Origin: Mangrovimicrobium sediminis
GTDB taxonomy: Bacteria; Pseudomonadota; Gammaproteobacteria; Pseudomonadales; Halieaceae
Assembly (NCBI RefSeq): GCF_004745945.1
Contig: NZ_SRLE01000006.1
Location: forward strand, 434,001 to 498,000
Reading direction: 5' to 3'
Length of the DNA: 64,000 bases
Below, piece by piece: positions 42,774 to 51,899 of this stretch. Every line of letters begins with the position of its first letter. The first letter of the stretch is position 1. The translations under genes were made by a program, and so were the position numbers. The notes under the pieces are model-generated. The model saw nothing but the letters and a program-made list of their open reading frames with translations. It was not told the origin of the DNA and did not search any database.

Positions 42774-43302
42774 CGCACAGCGCATCCTGCTGGTCGACGA
42801 CGACCCGACCTTCACCCGCGTCCTCGCCCGCGGCCTGGCGCGCCGCGGCTTCGAAGTCGAGTGCTGCAACGACGCCCTGCTCGCCGAGGACACCTGCGCG
42901 CGCTGGCAACCTACCCACATCCTGCTCGACCTCAACATGCCTGACGCCTCAGGCCTGCTCATCCTCCCGCGCCTGCTCGCCGCCTGCCCCAGCGCCCGCC
43001 TCGTCGTACTCACCGGCTACTCGAGCATCGCCACCGCGGTGGAAGCCACCAAGGCCGGCGCCACCAACTACCTGTGCAAACCCTCCAGCCTCGACGAGGT
43101 GCTCGCCGCCTTCGGCGAACAACCAACCCCGGGCAGCGTCGACATTCCCGCCGACCCGATCTCGGTCGACCGCCTCGAGTGGGAACACATCCAGCGCGTC
43201 CTCCACGACAACGACGGCAACATCTCCGCCACCGCCCGCGCCCTCGGCATGCACCGCCGCACCCTGCAGCGCAAACTCCAGAAGCGCCCGGTCAAACGCT
43301 GA
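42766..43302 (+). CDS. regA: Response regulator, RegA/PrrA type
   Basis: 178-residue response regulator. Receiver domain with DDD (11-13) and phospho-acceptor Asp55 in ILLDLNMPD, Lys in LCKPSS, and a Fis-type helix-turn-helix at the C-terminus (NISATARALGMHRRTLQRKLQK). This short receiver-plus-Fis layout is that of RegA/PrrA/ActR/RoxR, global redox regulators of respiration. Paired by overlap with the RegB-like kinase and adjacent to a peroxidase gene, consistent with control of electron transport. Confidence 0.93.
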   Translation: MTDAQRILLVDDDPTFTRVLARGLARRGFEVECCNDALLAEDTCARWQPTHILLDLNMPDASGLLILPRLLAACPSARLVVLTGYSSIATAVEATKAGATNYLCKPSSLDEVLAAFGEQPTPGSVDIPADPISVDRLEWEHIQRVLHDNDGNISATARALGMHRRTLQRKLQKRPVKR

Positions 43303-43444
43303 GCCGACTACGGCCGGTCAGGCCGCCTCGCTGTTTCGCGAGAAAACGCCGCGGGCCCCGCTGAATCTCCAGTGTCCCGTGCGACGCCGCTTGGAACCGA
43401 ACAGCACACCGAAACGAAGCTGCGGCAGCCCACCGTTAGAGGGA

Positions 43445-43554
43445 TCGTGAATCGCGTAAGCCCACTGGAAAACGTCCGAGGCCATGGATGGCCGAGGCCG
43501 AGCTGCCATGGATGGCGCTTTTGCGATTTTCCGGTGGGCTTACGCGGTTCACGA
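43445..43554 (+). repeat. Nested hairpin element A (110 bp)
   Basis: Outer arms 43445-43472 and 43527-43554 are inverted repeats, 26 of 28 paired. Between them lies a core starting at 43474 (CGAGGCCATGGATGGCCG) with two small hairpins, each with a GG loop: GGCCAT-GG-ATGGCC, then GCCAT-GG-ATGGC at 43505-43516. The first 30 bp of the core (43474-43503) are identical, inverted, in element B. Confidence 0.85.
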
Positions 43555-43620
43555 GCCCGGCCTAGCTGGGAACCACGATCCTCCGCTACGGAACCCGGAG
43601 TTTCACTGTCCCACCGGCCC

Positions 43621-43730
43621 GGCAACAGCAAGGCCCCATGCCGGGACCGCCAAAAAGCGTACATCCATGTACAGGCTCGGCCTCGGCCATCCATGGCCTC
43701 GGACGCCCCGGCATGGGGCCTTGCTGCTGC
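43621..43730 (-). repeat. Nested hairpin element B (110 bp)
   Basis: Outer arms 43621-43645 and 43706-43730 are inverted repeats, 24 of 25 paired, and unrelated in sequence to the arms of element A. The core is in the opposite orientation: the 30 bp at 43675-43704 match element A exactly, and the second small hairpin reads GTACAT-GG-ATGTAC instead of GCCAT-GG-ATGGC. Total length equals that of A. Confidence 0.85.
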
Positions 43731-43885
43731 CGTGCCTGCTTTCGGGGTTGCTGAGAGATCAGGTGGTTCCTGACGGGGGGCCAGGGCTTGTTGCTGATCG
43801 GATCGGTTTATCTGCTGGAATGTCGGAAGCGCGTCGCTGATGGCTACGACTGCGCCGCCAGCGCGATGGGCCGGGGTCCGGGCGG

Positions 43886-44548
43886 CTATGCGTCCAGGTG
43901 TTCGGCGAGTAACGCGAGCAGGCGCTGGCCGATGGTGTTCATGTCGAGCGGGGTGTCGGGGAGCAGTTTTGCCATCGAGGTGACCTGCAGGCCCTCGTAG
44001 CCGCAGGGGTTGATGCGCTGAAAGGGTTCGAGGTCCATGTCCACGTTGAGGGAGAGGCCGTGGTAGGTGCAGCCGCGGCGGACGCGCAGGCCGAGGGAGG
44101 CGATCTTGTCGCCGGCGACGTAGACGCCCGGGGCATCCGGGCGCGCGGCGGCGTCGATGCCGTACTCGGTGAGCAGGGCGACGATGCTGCGCTCGATGAT
44201 GTCGACCAGGGCGCGGATGCCGAGGCCGCGGCGCTTGAGGTCGACGAGCAGGTAGATCACCCACTGGCCCGGGCCGTGGTAGGTCACCTGGCCGCCGCGG
44301 TCCACCTGGATGACCGGGATGTCGCCGGGGGCGAGGACGTGCTCGGCCTTGCCGGCCTGGCCCTGGGTGAATACGCGCGGGTGTTGCAGCAGCCAGAGTT
44401 CATCCGGGGTGTCGGCGTCGCGGGTGTCGGTGAACGCGCGCATGGCCTCGAGTACCGGCGGGTAGTCGGCGAGGCCGAGGTCGCGGGTGACGATGTCGGG
44501 CTGTGGGGCGGGCACTGCGGGTCCGGTTTCGGGGGCGCCGGGAGCCAC
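43886..44548 (-). CDS. lipB: Octanoyl-ACP:protein octanoyltransferase
   Basis: Transfers octanoyl groups from ACP to lipoyl domains, the first step of lipoate synthesis. 220 residues with the family motif [11 protein letters not shown] (85-95), catalytic Lys148 in GDKIASLG and Cys182 in NPCGYEG. The GTG start shares one base with the TAG of the upstream DUF493 gene, the usual ybeD-lipB order. lipA is not in the window. Confidence 0.96.
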   Translation of the reverse strand: MAPGAPETGPAVPAPQPDIVTRDLGLADYPPVLEAMRAFTDTRDADTPDELWLLQHPRVFTQGQAGKAEHVLAPGDIPVIQVDRGGQVTYHGPGQWVIYLLVDLKRRGLGIRALVDIIERSIVALLTEYGIDAAARPDAPGVYVAGDKIASLGLRVRRGCTYHGLSLNVDMDLEPFQRINPCGYEGLQVTSMAKLLPDTPLDMNTIGQRLLALLAEHLDA

Positions 44549-44817
44549 TAGATGACCATCTGGACGCGGCCGGTGGCCAGCAGGTCCTGGTGCAGTGCCT
44601 CGAGCTGGTCGGGACCGGTGGCGACGATCACCACGGTGATGGCGGTGAAAGTGCCCTTGCTGCTGGCGCGCACGCTGATGCTCTCGGCGTCGAAACCGGG
44701 GGCGTGGCGCTCGAAGACCTCGAGTATCACGGTCTGGAAGTCGTCGCCGGCGCGCCCGAGCACCTTGACCGGGTAGTCACAGGGGAATTCGATCTTGGGC
44801 GGTTCGGCGTCGGTCAT
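44548..44817 (-). CDS. ybeD: DUF493 (YbeD-like) protein
   Basis: Small cytoplasmic protein of 89 residues with an ACT-like fold, matching Ybe[14 protein letters not shown] at the start and [13 protein letters not shown] in the middle. It sits between dacA and lipB as in many gammaproteobacteria. The ATG at 44817 is chosen; a GTG at 44835 overlapping the dacA TGA (GTGA) is a reasonable alternative and would add six residues. Function unknown. Confidence 0.88.
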   Translation of the reverse strand: MTDAEPPKIEFPCDYPVKVLGRAGDDFQTVILEVFERHAPGFDAESISVRASSKGTFTAITVVIVATGPDQLEALHQDLLATGRVQMVI

Positions 44818-44831
44818 CGCGGGCGCGTCGT

Positions 44832-45989
44832 TCACACGCTGAACAGGCTGTGGATCCACATCAGCACCATATCCCACAGGCGCGCGAACAGGCCGGCGGG
44901 CTCGACGTCGGTGAGGGCGACGACATCGCCCTTGTACAGTCGCTCGTCGTCGAGGGTGACTTCGATGGTGCCCAGCACGTCGCCGGCGCTGACCGGGGCG
45001 ACCAGTTCATCGGGCAGGGTAATGCTGGTCTGTACCGAGTCGGTGGCGCCGCGCGGCACGGTCAGTACGATGTCCTCGGCGAGGCCGACGGGCACGTTGT
45101 CGAGCTGGCCTTTCCAGATGCGCGGGCTGTCGAGTTCGCGCCCGGCACTTTCCACGGTGGTGGTCTCGAAGAAGCGGAAGCCGTAGTTGAGCAGGCTGCG
45201 CGACTCGCTGGCCCGGGCGCGAGTGGAGTCGGTGCCCAGCACCACGGAGATCAGGCGCATGCCGCGGCGCTTGGCGGAGGCCACCAGGCAATAGCCGGCC
45301 TCCTTGGTGTGCCCGGTCTTCAGGCCGTCCACGGTGGAGTCCTGGCCGAGCAGGGTGTTGCGGTTGTACTGGGTGATGTCGTTGTAGGTGAACTCGCGCT
45401 CGGCGTAGATCGGGTACTGTTCAGGATGGTTCTGCACGGTGGCGCGCGCCAGCAGGGCCAGGTCGCGGGCGGTGGTGTAATGCTCCGGGTCGGGCAGGCC
45501 GTGGGAATTCATGTAGTGGGAGTCGTACATGCCCAGTTGCTCGGCCTCGGCGTTCATCATGTCGACGAACACTTTCTCGCTGCCGGCGATGTGCTCGGCC
45601 ACGGCGACGCAGGCGTCGTTGCCGGAGGAGATAATGATACCGCGCTCGAGGTCCTCGACGGAGACGTCCTTGCCCGGCTCGATCCACATCAGCGAGGAGC
45701 CTTCAAAAATGGGGTTTTGCGACCAGGCGTTCTCGCTCACCACCACCATATCGGATTTCTTCACCCGCCCGGCCTTGATCTCATTGGCAAGCACGTAACT
45801 GGTCATCATCTTGGTCAGGCTGGCCGGGGGCAGGCGTTCGTCCGCGTTGGACTCGGCGAGCACCGCGCCGCTGTCCGCATCCATGAGGATGTAGGCGCGG
45901 GCCGCGACCTGCGGCGGGGCAGGAGTCGGCGCGGCGGTCGCCTGGAGTGAAAACAGCGTGAAAACCAGCAGGGAGAGGAGTCGGCGCAT
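44832..45989 (-). CDS. dacA: D-alanyl-D-alanine carboxypeptidase (PBP5/6 family)
   Basis: Periplasmic DD-carboxypeptidase that trims peptidoglycan pentapeptides. 385 residues with a signal peptide (1-19), SxxK motif SLTK (57-60), SGN (122-124) and KTG (224-226). The C-terminus ends in an amphipathic helix (LFARLWDMVLMWIHSLF) that anchors the enzyme to the inner membrane, as in PBP5. dacC is an alternative name. It follows rlpA across a 158-bp gap that contains 13-bp tandem repeats. Confidence 0.96.
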   Translation of the reverse strand: MRRLLSLLVFTLFSLQATAAPTPAPPQVAARAYILMDADSGAVLAESNADERLPPASLTKMMTSYVLANEIKAGRVKKSDMVVVSENAWSQNPIFEGSSLMWIEPGKDVSVEDLERGIIISSGNDACVAVAEHIAGSEKVFVDMMNAEAEQLGMYDSHYMNSHGLPDPEHYTTARDLALLARATVQNHPEQYPIYAEREFTYNDITQYNRNTLLGQDSTVDGLKTGHTKEAGYCLVASAKRRGMRLISVVLGTDSTRARASESRSLLNYGFRFFETTTVESAGRELDSPRIWKGQLDNVPVGLAEDIVLTVPRGATDSVQTSITLPDELVAPVSAGDVLGTIEVTLDDERLYKGDVVALTDVEPAGLFARLWDMVLMWIHSLFSV

Positions 45990-46075
45990 GGCGGAAACGG
46001 GTACCGTGGCGATGTGCGGATGTGGCGGGCATGGTACCGCATGCGCCGCGGGAGCGGAAGGAAACCGCCCCCTCG

Positions 46076-46140
46076 GCGTGGTTCGGCGCCGTAGTTCAGA
46101 ACCGTGGTTCAGAGCCGTGGTTCGGCGCCGCGGTTCAGGC
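46076..46140. repeat. Five tandem 13-bp repeats between rlpA and dacA
   Basis: Five consecutive 13-bp units of the form CCGTGGTTC(A/G)G(A/C)G with one to four changes each, starting at 46076, 46089, 46102, 46115 and 46128. The array ends 7 bp before the rlpA stop and lies upstream of dacA. The period is not a multiple of three. Confidence 0.8.
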
Positions 46141-46147
46141 GAGAGTC

Positions 46148-46984
46148 TCAGGGCAGCGGTTGCCCGGCGGGGTAGCCGCCATCGCGCAGCTGCTGCTGCA
46201 ACAGGGCCAGCTGTTCGCCGTCGGCGACGGGGCCGAGGCGCACGCGGTAGAGAATGTCGCCGTTGACGTCCACCTCGCTGATCTCCACCGGTACCTGGAC
46301 GAAGGCCTGCACCTGGCTGCGCAGGCGCTGCGCGGAATCCGCCGAGCCGAAGGCGCCGAGCTGCAGGTAGCGGTAGTGGCCGCCGGGGGCGTCGCGGCGG
46401 TCGTCGACGCCGGCGATCGACACCACTTCGACCTCGACTGGCGCCGTACCGCGCTGGTCGAAGCCGAGTTTTACCGCCGCGGCGTAGGACAGGTCGATCA
46501 GCCGCTCGCTGTGGAAGGGCCCGCGATCATTCACCCGCACGATGACACTGCGCCCGTTGTCGAGGTTGGTGACCCGCGCGTAGACCGGGATAGGCAGGGT
46601 GCGGTGCGCCGCGGAGGGGGCGTAGACGTCGAAAATCTCGCCGTTGGAGGTCTCGTGGCCGTCGAATTTGGCGCCGTACCAGGAGGCGATGCCGCGCTCG
46701 CGATAACCGGCGTGATTGTCGAGGATGCGGTAGGTTTTACCGGAGACGGTATACGGGCTGTGATTGCCGGCGGCGAGAATGGGGTCAGCACGCGGCACCG
46801 CGTCGGCGACCTCCTCCGGCGTCAGCACGCGCAGGGGAGCGGCGTCGCTGGCATGGCTGTAGCGCCGCGCCTGGTAGGCGTCGCCGGCGCTGCCGGGGGC
46901 GGGCTTGTGGCTGGCGCAGGCGCTCAGCAACAGGCCGGCGAGCAGGCCCGTGGCGAGCGTCGCGGACAGGCGCAACACGCTCAC
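46148..46984 (-). CDS. rlpA: Septal ring lytic transglycosylase RlpA
   Basis: Outer-membrane lipoprotein of 278 residues (lipobox LSAC, Cys23) with a double-psi beta-barrel (GIASWYGAKFDGHETSNGE and VRVNDRGPF) and a C-terminal SPOR domain (YLQLGAFGSADSAQRLRSQV) that binds denuded glycan. It cleaves naked glycan strands at division sites in P. aeruginosa. The GTG start overlaps the mltB TGA as GTGA. Confidence 0.94.
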   Translation of the reverse strand: MSVLRLSATLATGLLAGLLLSACASHKPAPGSAGDAYQARRYSHASDAAPLRVLTPEEVADAVPRADPILAAGNHSPYTVSGKTYRILDNHAGYRERGIASWYGAKFDGHETSNGEIFDVYAPSAAHRTLPIPVYARVTNLDNGRSVIVRVNDRGPFHSERLIDLSYAAAVKLGFDQRGTAPVEVEVVSIAGVDDRRDAPGGHYRYLQLGAFGSADSAQRLRSQVQAFVQVPVEISEVDVNGDILYRVRLGPVADGEQLALLQQQLRDGGYPAGQPLP

Positions 46985-47976
46985 GGCGCCACCGCAGCGG
47001 CCAGCCGCTGGCTCAGCTGGTACACGCTCATGGCGTACTTGGCGCTGTGGTTGTAGCGCGTGATCACGTAAAAATTGTGCAGGCCCAACCAGTACTCATA
47101 GCCCTCCTCCAGCTCGAACTGGATACCGATGGCCTCCTGCTTCGGCTCGATGTCGAGCTCCGGCTTCAGGCCCGCGGCGATGAAATCCGCGACCTCGTAG
47201 CGCGGCTTCAGGCTGCGCCCTTCGCTCATCATTTCGGTCGGGAGTTCGCCCTCGAGGCGTGCCGGCACCACCACCGTCGCGCCCGGGGTCCAACCGTGCT
47301 CGACAAAATAGTTGGCCACGCTGCCCACCGCGTCGGCGGGGTTGTTCCAGATGTCGGCCTTGCCGTCGCCGTCGAAGTCCACGGCGTAGGCGCGGAAGCT
47401 GCTCGGCATGAACTGCCCGTAGCCCATGGCGCCGGCGTAGGAGCCCTTCAGCGCGCGCGGGTCCATGCCCTGCTCGCGGGCGAGGATGAGGAAGTTCTTC
47501 AGCTCCGAGGTGAAAAACTCCGAGCGCCGCGGGTAATCGAAAGCCAGCGTGGACAGCGCGTCCAGCACCCGGTAGCTGCCGGCGATGCGGCCGTAGTGCG
47601 TCTCTACGCCGATGATGGCGAGGATGATCTCCGCCGGCACACCGGTTTCGCGCGCGGCGCGCTCGAGCACTTCGCGGTGCTCGCGGTAAAAGGCGACGCC
47701 TTCATTCACGCGCCGCTCGGTGAGGAAGATCTCGCGGTACTCGTACCAGGGCTTGGCTTTCTCCGCGGGGCGGGCGATCGCCGCCAGCACCGACTCCTGG
47801 CGCCGGGCGTCGGCCATCAGGGCAAGCAGTTCCTCGCGCCCGAAACCCTCCTCGGCCACCAGTTCGTCAACCAGCGCGAGCGCCGCGGGGTTGTCAGCGT
47901 AATTGGTATCCCGGGCACAGGACAGGGTGGGCCACAGGCAACAGCAAACAAGGATAAAGCGCAGGGATTTCAACAT
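46981..47976 (-). CDS. mltB: Lytic murein transglycosylase B
   Basis: Cleaves the MurNAc-GlcNAc bond of peptidoglycan. 331 residues: signal sequence with a Cys at residue 20 (not a canonical lipobox), catalytic Glu in IIGVETHYGR near residue 123, and an EF-hand-like calcium loop DFDGDGKADIWNN as in Slt35. SltB/MltB family. 37 bp after rodA and overlapping rlpA. Confidence 0.94.
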   Translation of the reverse strand: MLKSLRFILVCCCLWPTLSCARDTNYADNPAALALVDELVAEEGFGREELLALMADARRQESVLAAIARPAEKAKPWYEYREIFLTERRVNEGVAFYREHREVLERAARETGVPAEIILAIIGVETHYGRIAGSYRVLDALSTLAFDYPRRSEFFTSELKNFLILAREQGMDPRALKGSYAGAMGYGQFMPSSFRAYAVDFDGDGKADIWNNPADAVGSVANYFVEHGWTPGATVVVPARLEGELPTEMMSEGRSLKPRYEVADFIAAGLKPELDIEPKQEAIGIQFELEEGYEYWLGLHNFYVITRYNHSAKYAMSVYQLSQRLAAAVAP

Positions 47977-48013
47977 CGGGTAACACTCGCTCCAGGAGGG
48001 TTGGGGGAAGGCA

Positions 48014-49156
48014 TCAGCGCACCACCATGCGTTTTTCGGTGCTCACCGCCATGAGCACACCGAAGCCGGCCATCAACGTGACCAGTGCGGTGCCGCCGGC
48101 GCTGACCAGCGGCAGCGGCACACCCACCACCGGCAACAGGCCGGCAACCATGCCCATATTAACAAACACGTAGACGAAGAAGGTCAGCGTCAGGCTGCCG
48201 GCCATCATGCGGCCGAAGCTGGACTGCGCGGACATGCCGATCACGAAGCCCCGCCACAGCACCAGGCTGTAGAGGAACATCAGGGTCAATACGCCGCGCA
48301 GGCCGAACTCCTCGGCGAGCACGGCGATGATGAAGTCGGTATGGCTCTCCGGCAGGAAGTCGAGCTGTGACTGGGTGCCGGACAACCAGCCCTTGCCGGT
48401 CCAGCCGCCGGAGCCGATGGCGGTCTTCGACTGGATGATATTCCAGCCTGCGCCGAGCTTGTCGCTCTCCGGGTTGAGCAGGGTCAGGATGCGCTGCTTC
48501 TGGTAGTCCTGCAGCATGAACATCCAGGCCGGCCAGGCCGAGGCCACCACGGCCAGCGCGGCTCCGAAGATATAACGCCAGCCGATGCCGGCCATGAACA
48601 GCACGAACAGGCCGCTGGCGGCGATCAGCAGCGCCGTGCCGAGGTCCGGCTGGCGCAGGATCAGCGCCGCCGGCAGGCCCAGGATCACCAGCGCGACAAT
48701 CACGTGCTGGAAGCGCGGCGGCAGGGTGCGCTCGGCGAGGAAACAGGCCACCGCCATCGGCACCACCAGTTTCATGATTTCCGAGGGCTGGAAGCGGAAA
48801 CCGCCGATCTGCAGCCAGCGCTGGGCCCCCTTGGCGCCCACCCCGAAAAATATCACCGCCACCAGCGTGCACACCCCGGCGACATAGAACCAGGGCGCCC
48901 AGCGCGCATAGCGCTGCAGGCTCAACTGGGCGGCGAGGAACATCACCACGTAGGCGACCAGGAAATAGCGGCCCTGGCGTATCACGGCACCGAAGTCCTG
49001 CCCGGACGCGGAGTACAGGACGACCAGGCCGTAGCCGGTCAGGATCAGCAGCAGGAACAGCAGCGGCAGGTCGATGTGCAGGCGCGACGCAGTGCTCGGC
49101 CGGCGCGCCAGGTCGGCGCTGCCCTGGTTGGGCATCTGGCGGACGTAGTCAGCCAT
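48014..49156 (-). CDS. rodA: Peptidoglycan glycosyltransferase RodA
   Basis: SEDS-family glycan polymerase of the elongasome, with about ten membrane helices, 380 residues. Conserved regions include PSEIMKLVVPMAVACF, QPDLGTALLIAASG and the C-terminal PLPLVSAGGTALVTLM. It overlaps the gene for its partner PBP2 by 8 bp, the standard rod-shape pair. Confidence 0.97.
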   Translation of the reverse strand: MADYVRQMPNQGSADLARRPSTASRLHIDLPLLFLLLILTGYGLVVLYSASGQDFGAVIRQGRYFLVAYVVMFLAAQLSLQRYARWAPWFYVAGVCTLVAVIFFGVGAKGAQRWLQIGGFRFQPSEIMKLVVPMAVACFLAERTLPPRFQHVIVALVILGLPAALILRQPDLGTALLIAASGLFVLFMAGIGWRYIFGAALAVVASAWPAWMFMLQDYQKQRILTLLNPESDKLGAGWNIIQSKTAIGSGGWTGKGWLSGTQSQLDFLPESHTDFIIAVLAEEFGLRGVLTLMFLYSLVLWRGFVIGMSAQSSFGRMMAGSLTLTFFVYVFVNMGMVAGLLPVVGVPLPLVSAGGTALVTLMAGFGVLMAVSTEKRMVVR

Positions 49157-51011
49157 CGGCGGGGTCCTCGAAGTCGGAGTGGCCCAGCAGCCAGGTGTCG
49201 ATCACCTTGCGCGCGATGGGCGAGGCCGCGCCGCTGCCCCCGCCGTTCTCGACGATGATGCCCAGGGCAATGGTCGGTGCCTCCACCGGCGCAAAGGCGA
49301 TGAACAGGCCGTGGTGGCGGTGGCGCTCGTCCACTTCGTCCTCCTTGTACACCGCCCCCTGGGCGATGCCGATGACCTGGGCGGTACCGGTCTTGCCGGC
49401 CATTTGGTACTGGATACCCTTTGCCAGCGCCTTGGCCGTACCGCGGGTGCCGTTGACCACCTCGAGCATGCCGGCGTAGATGGCGTCCCAGTACTCCGGC
49501 TTCGCCACCAGTGGATCCAGCAGCGGCGCCGGCACCGGCTCACCGTTGATTGCGCCGAGCAGGCGCGGCGTGTGCCGCACGCCGCGGCTGGCGATCACCG
49601 CGGTGGCCTCCGCCAGTTGCAGCGGCGTGGCCAGCATGTAGCCCTGGCCGATGCTGGCGCTTACGGTTTCACCGGGGTACCAGGGCTGGTTCAGCGACTC
49701 GCGCTTCCAGCGCTTGGAGGGTAGCACGCCGGGGCGCTCGTTGGTGGTGTCGATGTCAGTGCGCTGCCCCAGGCCGAAAGGGGCCAGGTAGTCGTGCATG
49801 CGGTCGATGGTGAGTCGGTGGCCGAGGTCGTAGAAATAGGTGTCGCAGGACTCGGCAATCGCCATGTTCAGGTCGACCCGCGGCGCGTGGCCGGTGCCGC
49901 GGATGCGCAGGATCCAGTCGCGGTAGCGGTGGGAATCCCCCGGCAGGCTGTACCAACCCGGGTCGGGCACCGTGTACTCCGGGGTAATCAGGCCGGACTG
50001 CAGGCCGGCCATACCCATCATCGGCTTGATCGTCGAACCCGGCGGGTACTGCCCCTGCACGGCGCGGTTGAACAGCGGCACATCGGGGGAATCGCGCAGC
50101 GCGGAGTAATCCTTCGAGCTGATACCGTTGACGAACAGGTTGGTATCGAAGCCCGGGGTGGAGACCAGCGCCAGCACCCCGCCGCTGCGCGGATCGATGG
50201 CCACCACCGCGCCGCGCCGCTCACCCAGGGCTTCCACCGCGGCGCGCTGGATATTGATATCCAGGTTGAGCGTGATGTTCGCGCCCGGCGTCGGGTCGAA
50301 GCGTTCCAGCACGCGCAGCACGCGGCCGTGGGCGTCGGTCTCCACGTTCTGGTAGCCGACCTTGCCGTGCAGCAGGTCCTCGTAGTGCTTCTCGATGCCG
50401 ACCTTGCCGATGTGGAAGGTGCCGCGGTAGTTGCTCTCGTCCACCTCCTCCGCCTCGCGCTCGTTGATGCGCCCGACGTAACCGATGGCGTGGGAGAACA
50501 GCTCGCCGTGCGGGTAATGGCGTAGCAACTGGGCCTCCACCACCACCCCCGGCATACGGTAGCGGTCCACCGCCAGGCGCGCGCGCTCCGCTGCGCTGAG
50601 GCGAAAATGCAGCGGTACCGCCTCGTAGGGGCGGCGGCGCAGCAGGCGCTCGCGAAATTTCTCCACCTCGCCGTCGTCGAGTTCGATGATCTGGCCCAGT
50701 TCCGCCAGGGTGGCATCCAGGTCGCGCACCCGCTCGCGGATGATCGACAGGGTAAAGCTGGGGCGGTTGTCGGCGAGCAGTACGCCGTTGCGGTCGTAGA
50801 TCAGGCCGCGCTTCGGCGGCAGGGGCTCCAGGCGCACGCGGTTGCTGTCCGACTGGGTGCGGTAGGTTTCGTACTCGGTGATCTGCAGGTTGTAGTAGCG
50901 CGCGACGATGATGCCGAGCAGCACAAGAACAATGGCGATGGCGGTGAAGCTGCGCGACTGGTAGATCCGGGTCTCCCGGTGAGGATCCTTCAGAGCGATG
51001 GGGTGGGGCAT
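49149..51011 (-). CDS. mrdA: Penicillin-binding protein 2
   Basis: Transpeptidase of the elongasome, 620 residues: one N-terminal membrane helix (about 22-40), a PBP dimer domain and a penicillin-binding domain with SxxK motif STIK (326-329), SCD (ESCDTYFYDLG) and KTG (AGKTGTAQV). 40 bp after rlmH. Pairs with RodA for rod-shaped growth. Confidence 0.97.
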   Translation of the reverse strand: MPHPIALKDPHRETRIYQSRSFTAIAIVLVLLGIIVARYYNLQITEYETYRTQSDSNRVRLEPLPPKRGLIYDRNGVLLADNRPSFTLSIIRERVRDLDATLAELGQIIELDDGEVEKFRERLLRRRPYEAVPLHFRLSAAERARLAVDRYRMPGVVVEAQLLRHYPHGELFSHAIGYVGRINEREAEEVDESNYRGTFHIGKVGIEKHYEDLLHGKVGYQNVETDAHGRVLRVLERFDPTPGANITLNLDINIQRAAVEALGERRGAVVAIDPRSGGVLALVSTPGFDTNLFVNGISSKDYSALRDSPDVPLFNRAVQGQYPPGSTIKPMMGMAGLQSGLITPEYTVPDPGWYSLPGDSHRYRDWILRIRGTGHAPRVDLNMAIAESCDTYFYDLGHRLTIDRMHDYLAPFGLGQRTDIDTTNERPGVLPSKRWKRESLNQPWYPGETVSASIGQGYMLATPLQLAEATAVIASRGVRHTPRLLGAINGEPVPAPLLDPLVAKPEYWDAIYAGMLEVVNGTRGTAKALAKGIQYQMAGKTGTAQVIGIAQGAVYKEDEVDERHRHHGLFIAFAPVEAPTIALGIIVENGGGSGAASPIARKVIDTWLLGHSDFEDPADG

Positions 51012-51051
51012 GTAACCGCGAAGCCTGGATTCTTATACGGGAGACGTGCGT

Positions 51052-51522
51052 CTAGTCGCGATGATACGGGTGATTGACGGTGATTGTCCAAGCCCGGTAG
51101 AGCTGTTCCGCGAGGATCACCCGTACCAGCGGGTGCGGCAGGGTGAGATCGGACAGCGACCAGCGCATGTCGGCCCGCTGCAGGCACGCCGGCGAGAGGC
51201 CATCTGGCCCGCCGATCAGCAGGCTGAAGTTGTCACCGGACATCTGCCACTCGCTGAGTTTGTCCGCCAGCTGCGGCGTGGACAGCGACTTGCCGCGCAC
51301 GTCCAGCGCGATCACCCGGTCGCCGGCGGGGACGGCGCGCAGCAGCTGCTCGCCCTCGCGCTCTTTCAGTTGCTCTGGCTTGCTGCCCTTGTTGCGCGCG
51401 GCCAGCGGCAGCTCCTTCCACTCCACGCCCAGTTCCCGCGGCATGCGCTTGTGGTACTCCTCGACGCCCTGGTAGACCCAGGCGGGCATGCGCGTGCCCA
51501 CCGCGAGGACGCTGATGCGCAT
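51052..51522 (-). CDS. rlmH: 23S rRNA (pseudouridine1915-N3)-methyltransferase
   Basis: SPOUT-type methyltransferase of 156 residues modifying the pseudouridine in helix 69 of 23S rRNA. SAM-binding region [10 protein letters not shown] and the C-terminal trefoil knot ([26 protein letters not shown]) are visible. ATG overlaps the rsfS TAA by one base. Normal length (155 in E. coli). Confidence 0.97.
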   Translation of the reverse strand: MRISVLAVGTRMPAWVYQGVEEYHKRMPRELGVEWKELPLAARNKGSKPEQLKEREGEQLLRAVPAGDRVIALDVRGKSLSTPQLADKLSEWQMSGDNFSLLIGGPDGLSPACLQRADMRWSLSDLTLPHPLVRVILAEQLYRAWTITVNHPYHRD

Positions 51523-51863
51523 TATTCGGCGCCGGCGTCCCGGTGGTCAGTCCAGAGGCGTTCCAGGTCGTAGAAGTCGCGGGTCGCTGGCAGCATTACA
51601 TGCACCACCACATCGCCGAAGTCCACCAGCACCCAGTCGCCGGCGTCCTCGCCCTCCACGCCCAGGGCGCGCTGGCCCTGCTTCTTGGCTTCCAGGCAGA
51701 CGTTATCCGCCAGCGACTTGACGTGCCGGTTGGAGGTGCCACTGGCGATGACCAGGTAATCCATGACATCGGTGAGACCGGTGACGTCCAGCGACACCGT
51801 ATTGACTGCCTTGAGATCGTCGAGGGCCTCGACGACCAGATCCTTCAACTGCTCAGCCTGCAT
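51522..51863 (-). CDS. rsfS: Ribosome silencing factor RsfS
   Basis: Binds L14 (encoded at 31698-32066) and blocks joining of ribosomal subunits when nutrients run low. 113 residues with the family core [21 protein letters not shown] and [20 protein letters not shown]. 36 bp after nadD in the common nadD-rsfS-rlmH order. Confidence 0.96.
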   Translation of the reverse strand: MQAEQLKDLVVEALDDLKAVNTVSLDVTGLTDVMDYLVIASGTSNRHVKSLADNVCLEAKKQGQRALGVEGEDAGDWVLVDFGDVVVHVMLPATRDFYDLERLWTDHRDAGAE

Positions 51864-51899
51864 TGCGCTGCTGTGCCTTCATAAATGATAACTTCCTGT

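Larger units (their letters stand above)
43303..43885. other. 583-bp non-coding interval with two hairpin elements
   Basis: Between regA and lipB no credible gene is seen. The interval holds two 110-bp nested hairpin elements (43445-43554 and 43621-43730). I recognise nothing in 43303-43444, 43555-43620 or 43731-43885. Open frames here arise from the repeats: the inverted arms make similar peptide strings appear on both strands. Confidence 0.7.

Noticed and set aside
43318-43560. Similar peptides (F-Q/R-WAYA-I/V-H-D/E-P) in open frames on both strands
   Set aside because: They arise because the arms of hairpin element A are inverted repeats; there is no ribosome site or family match.
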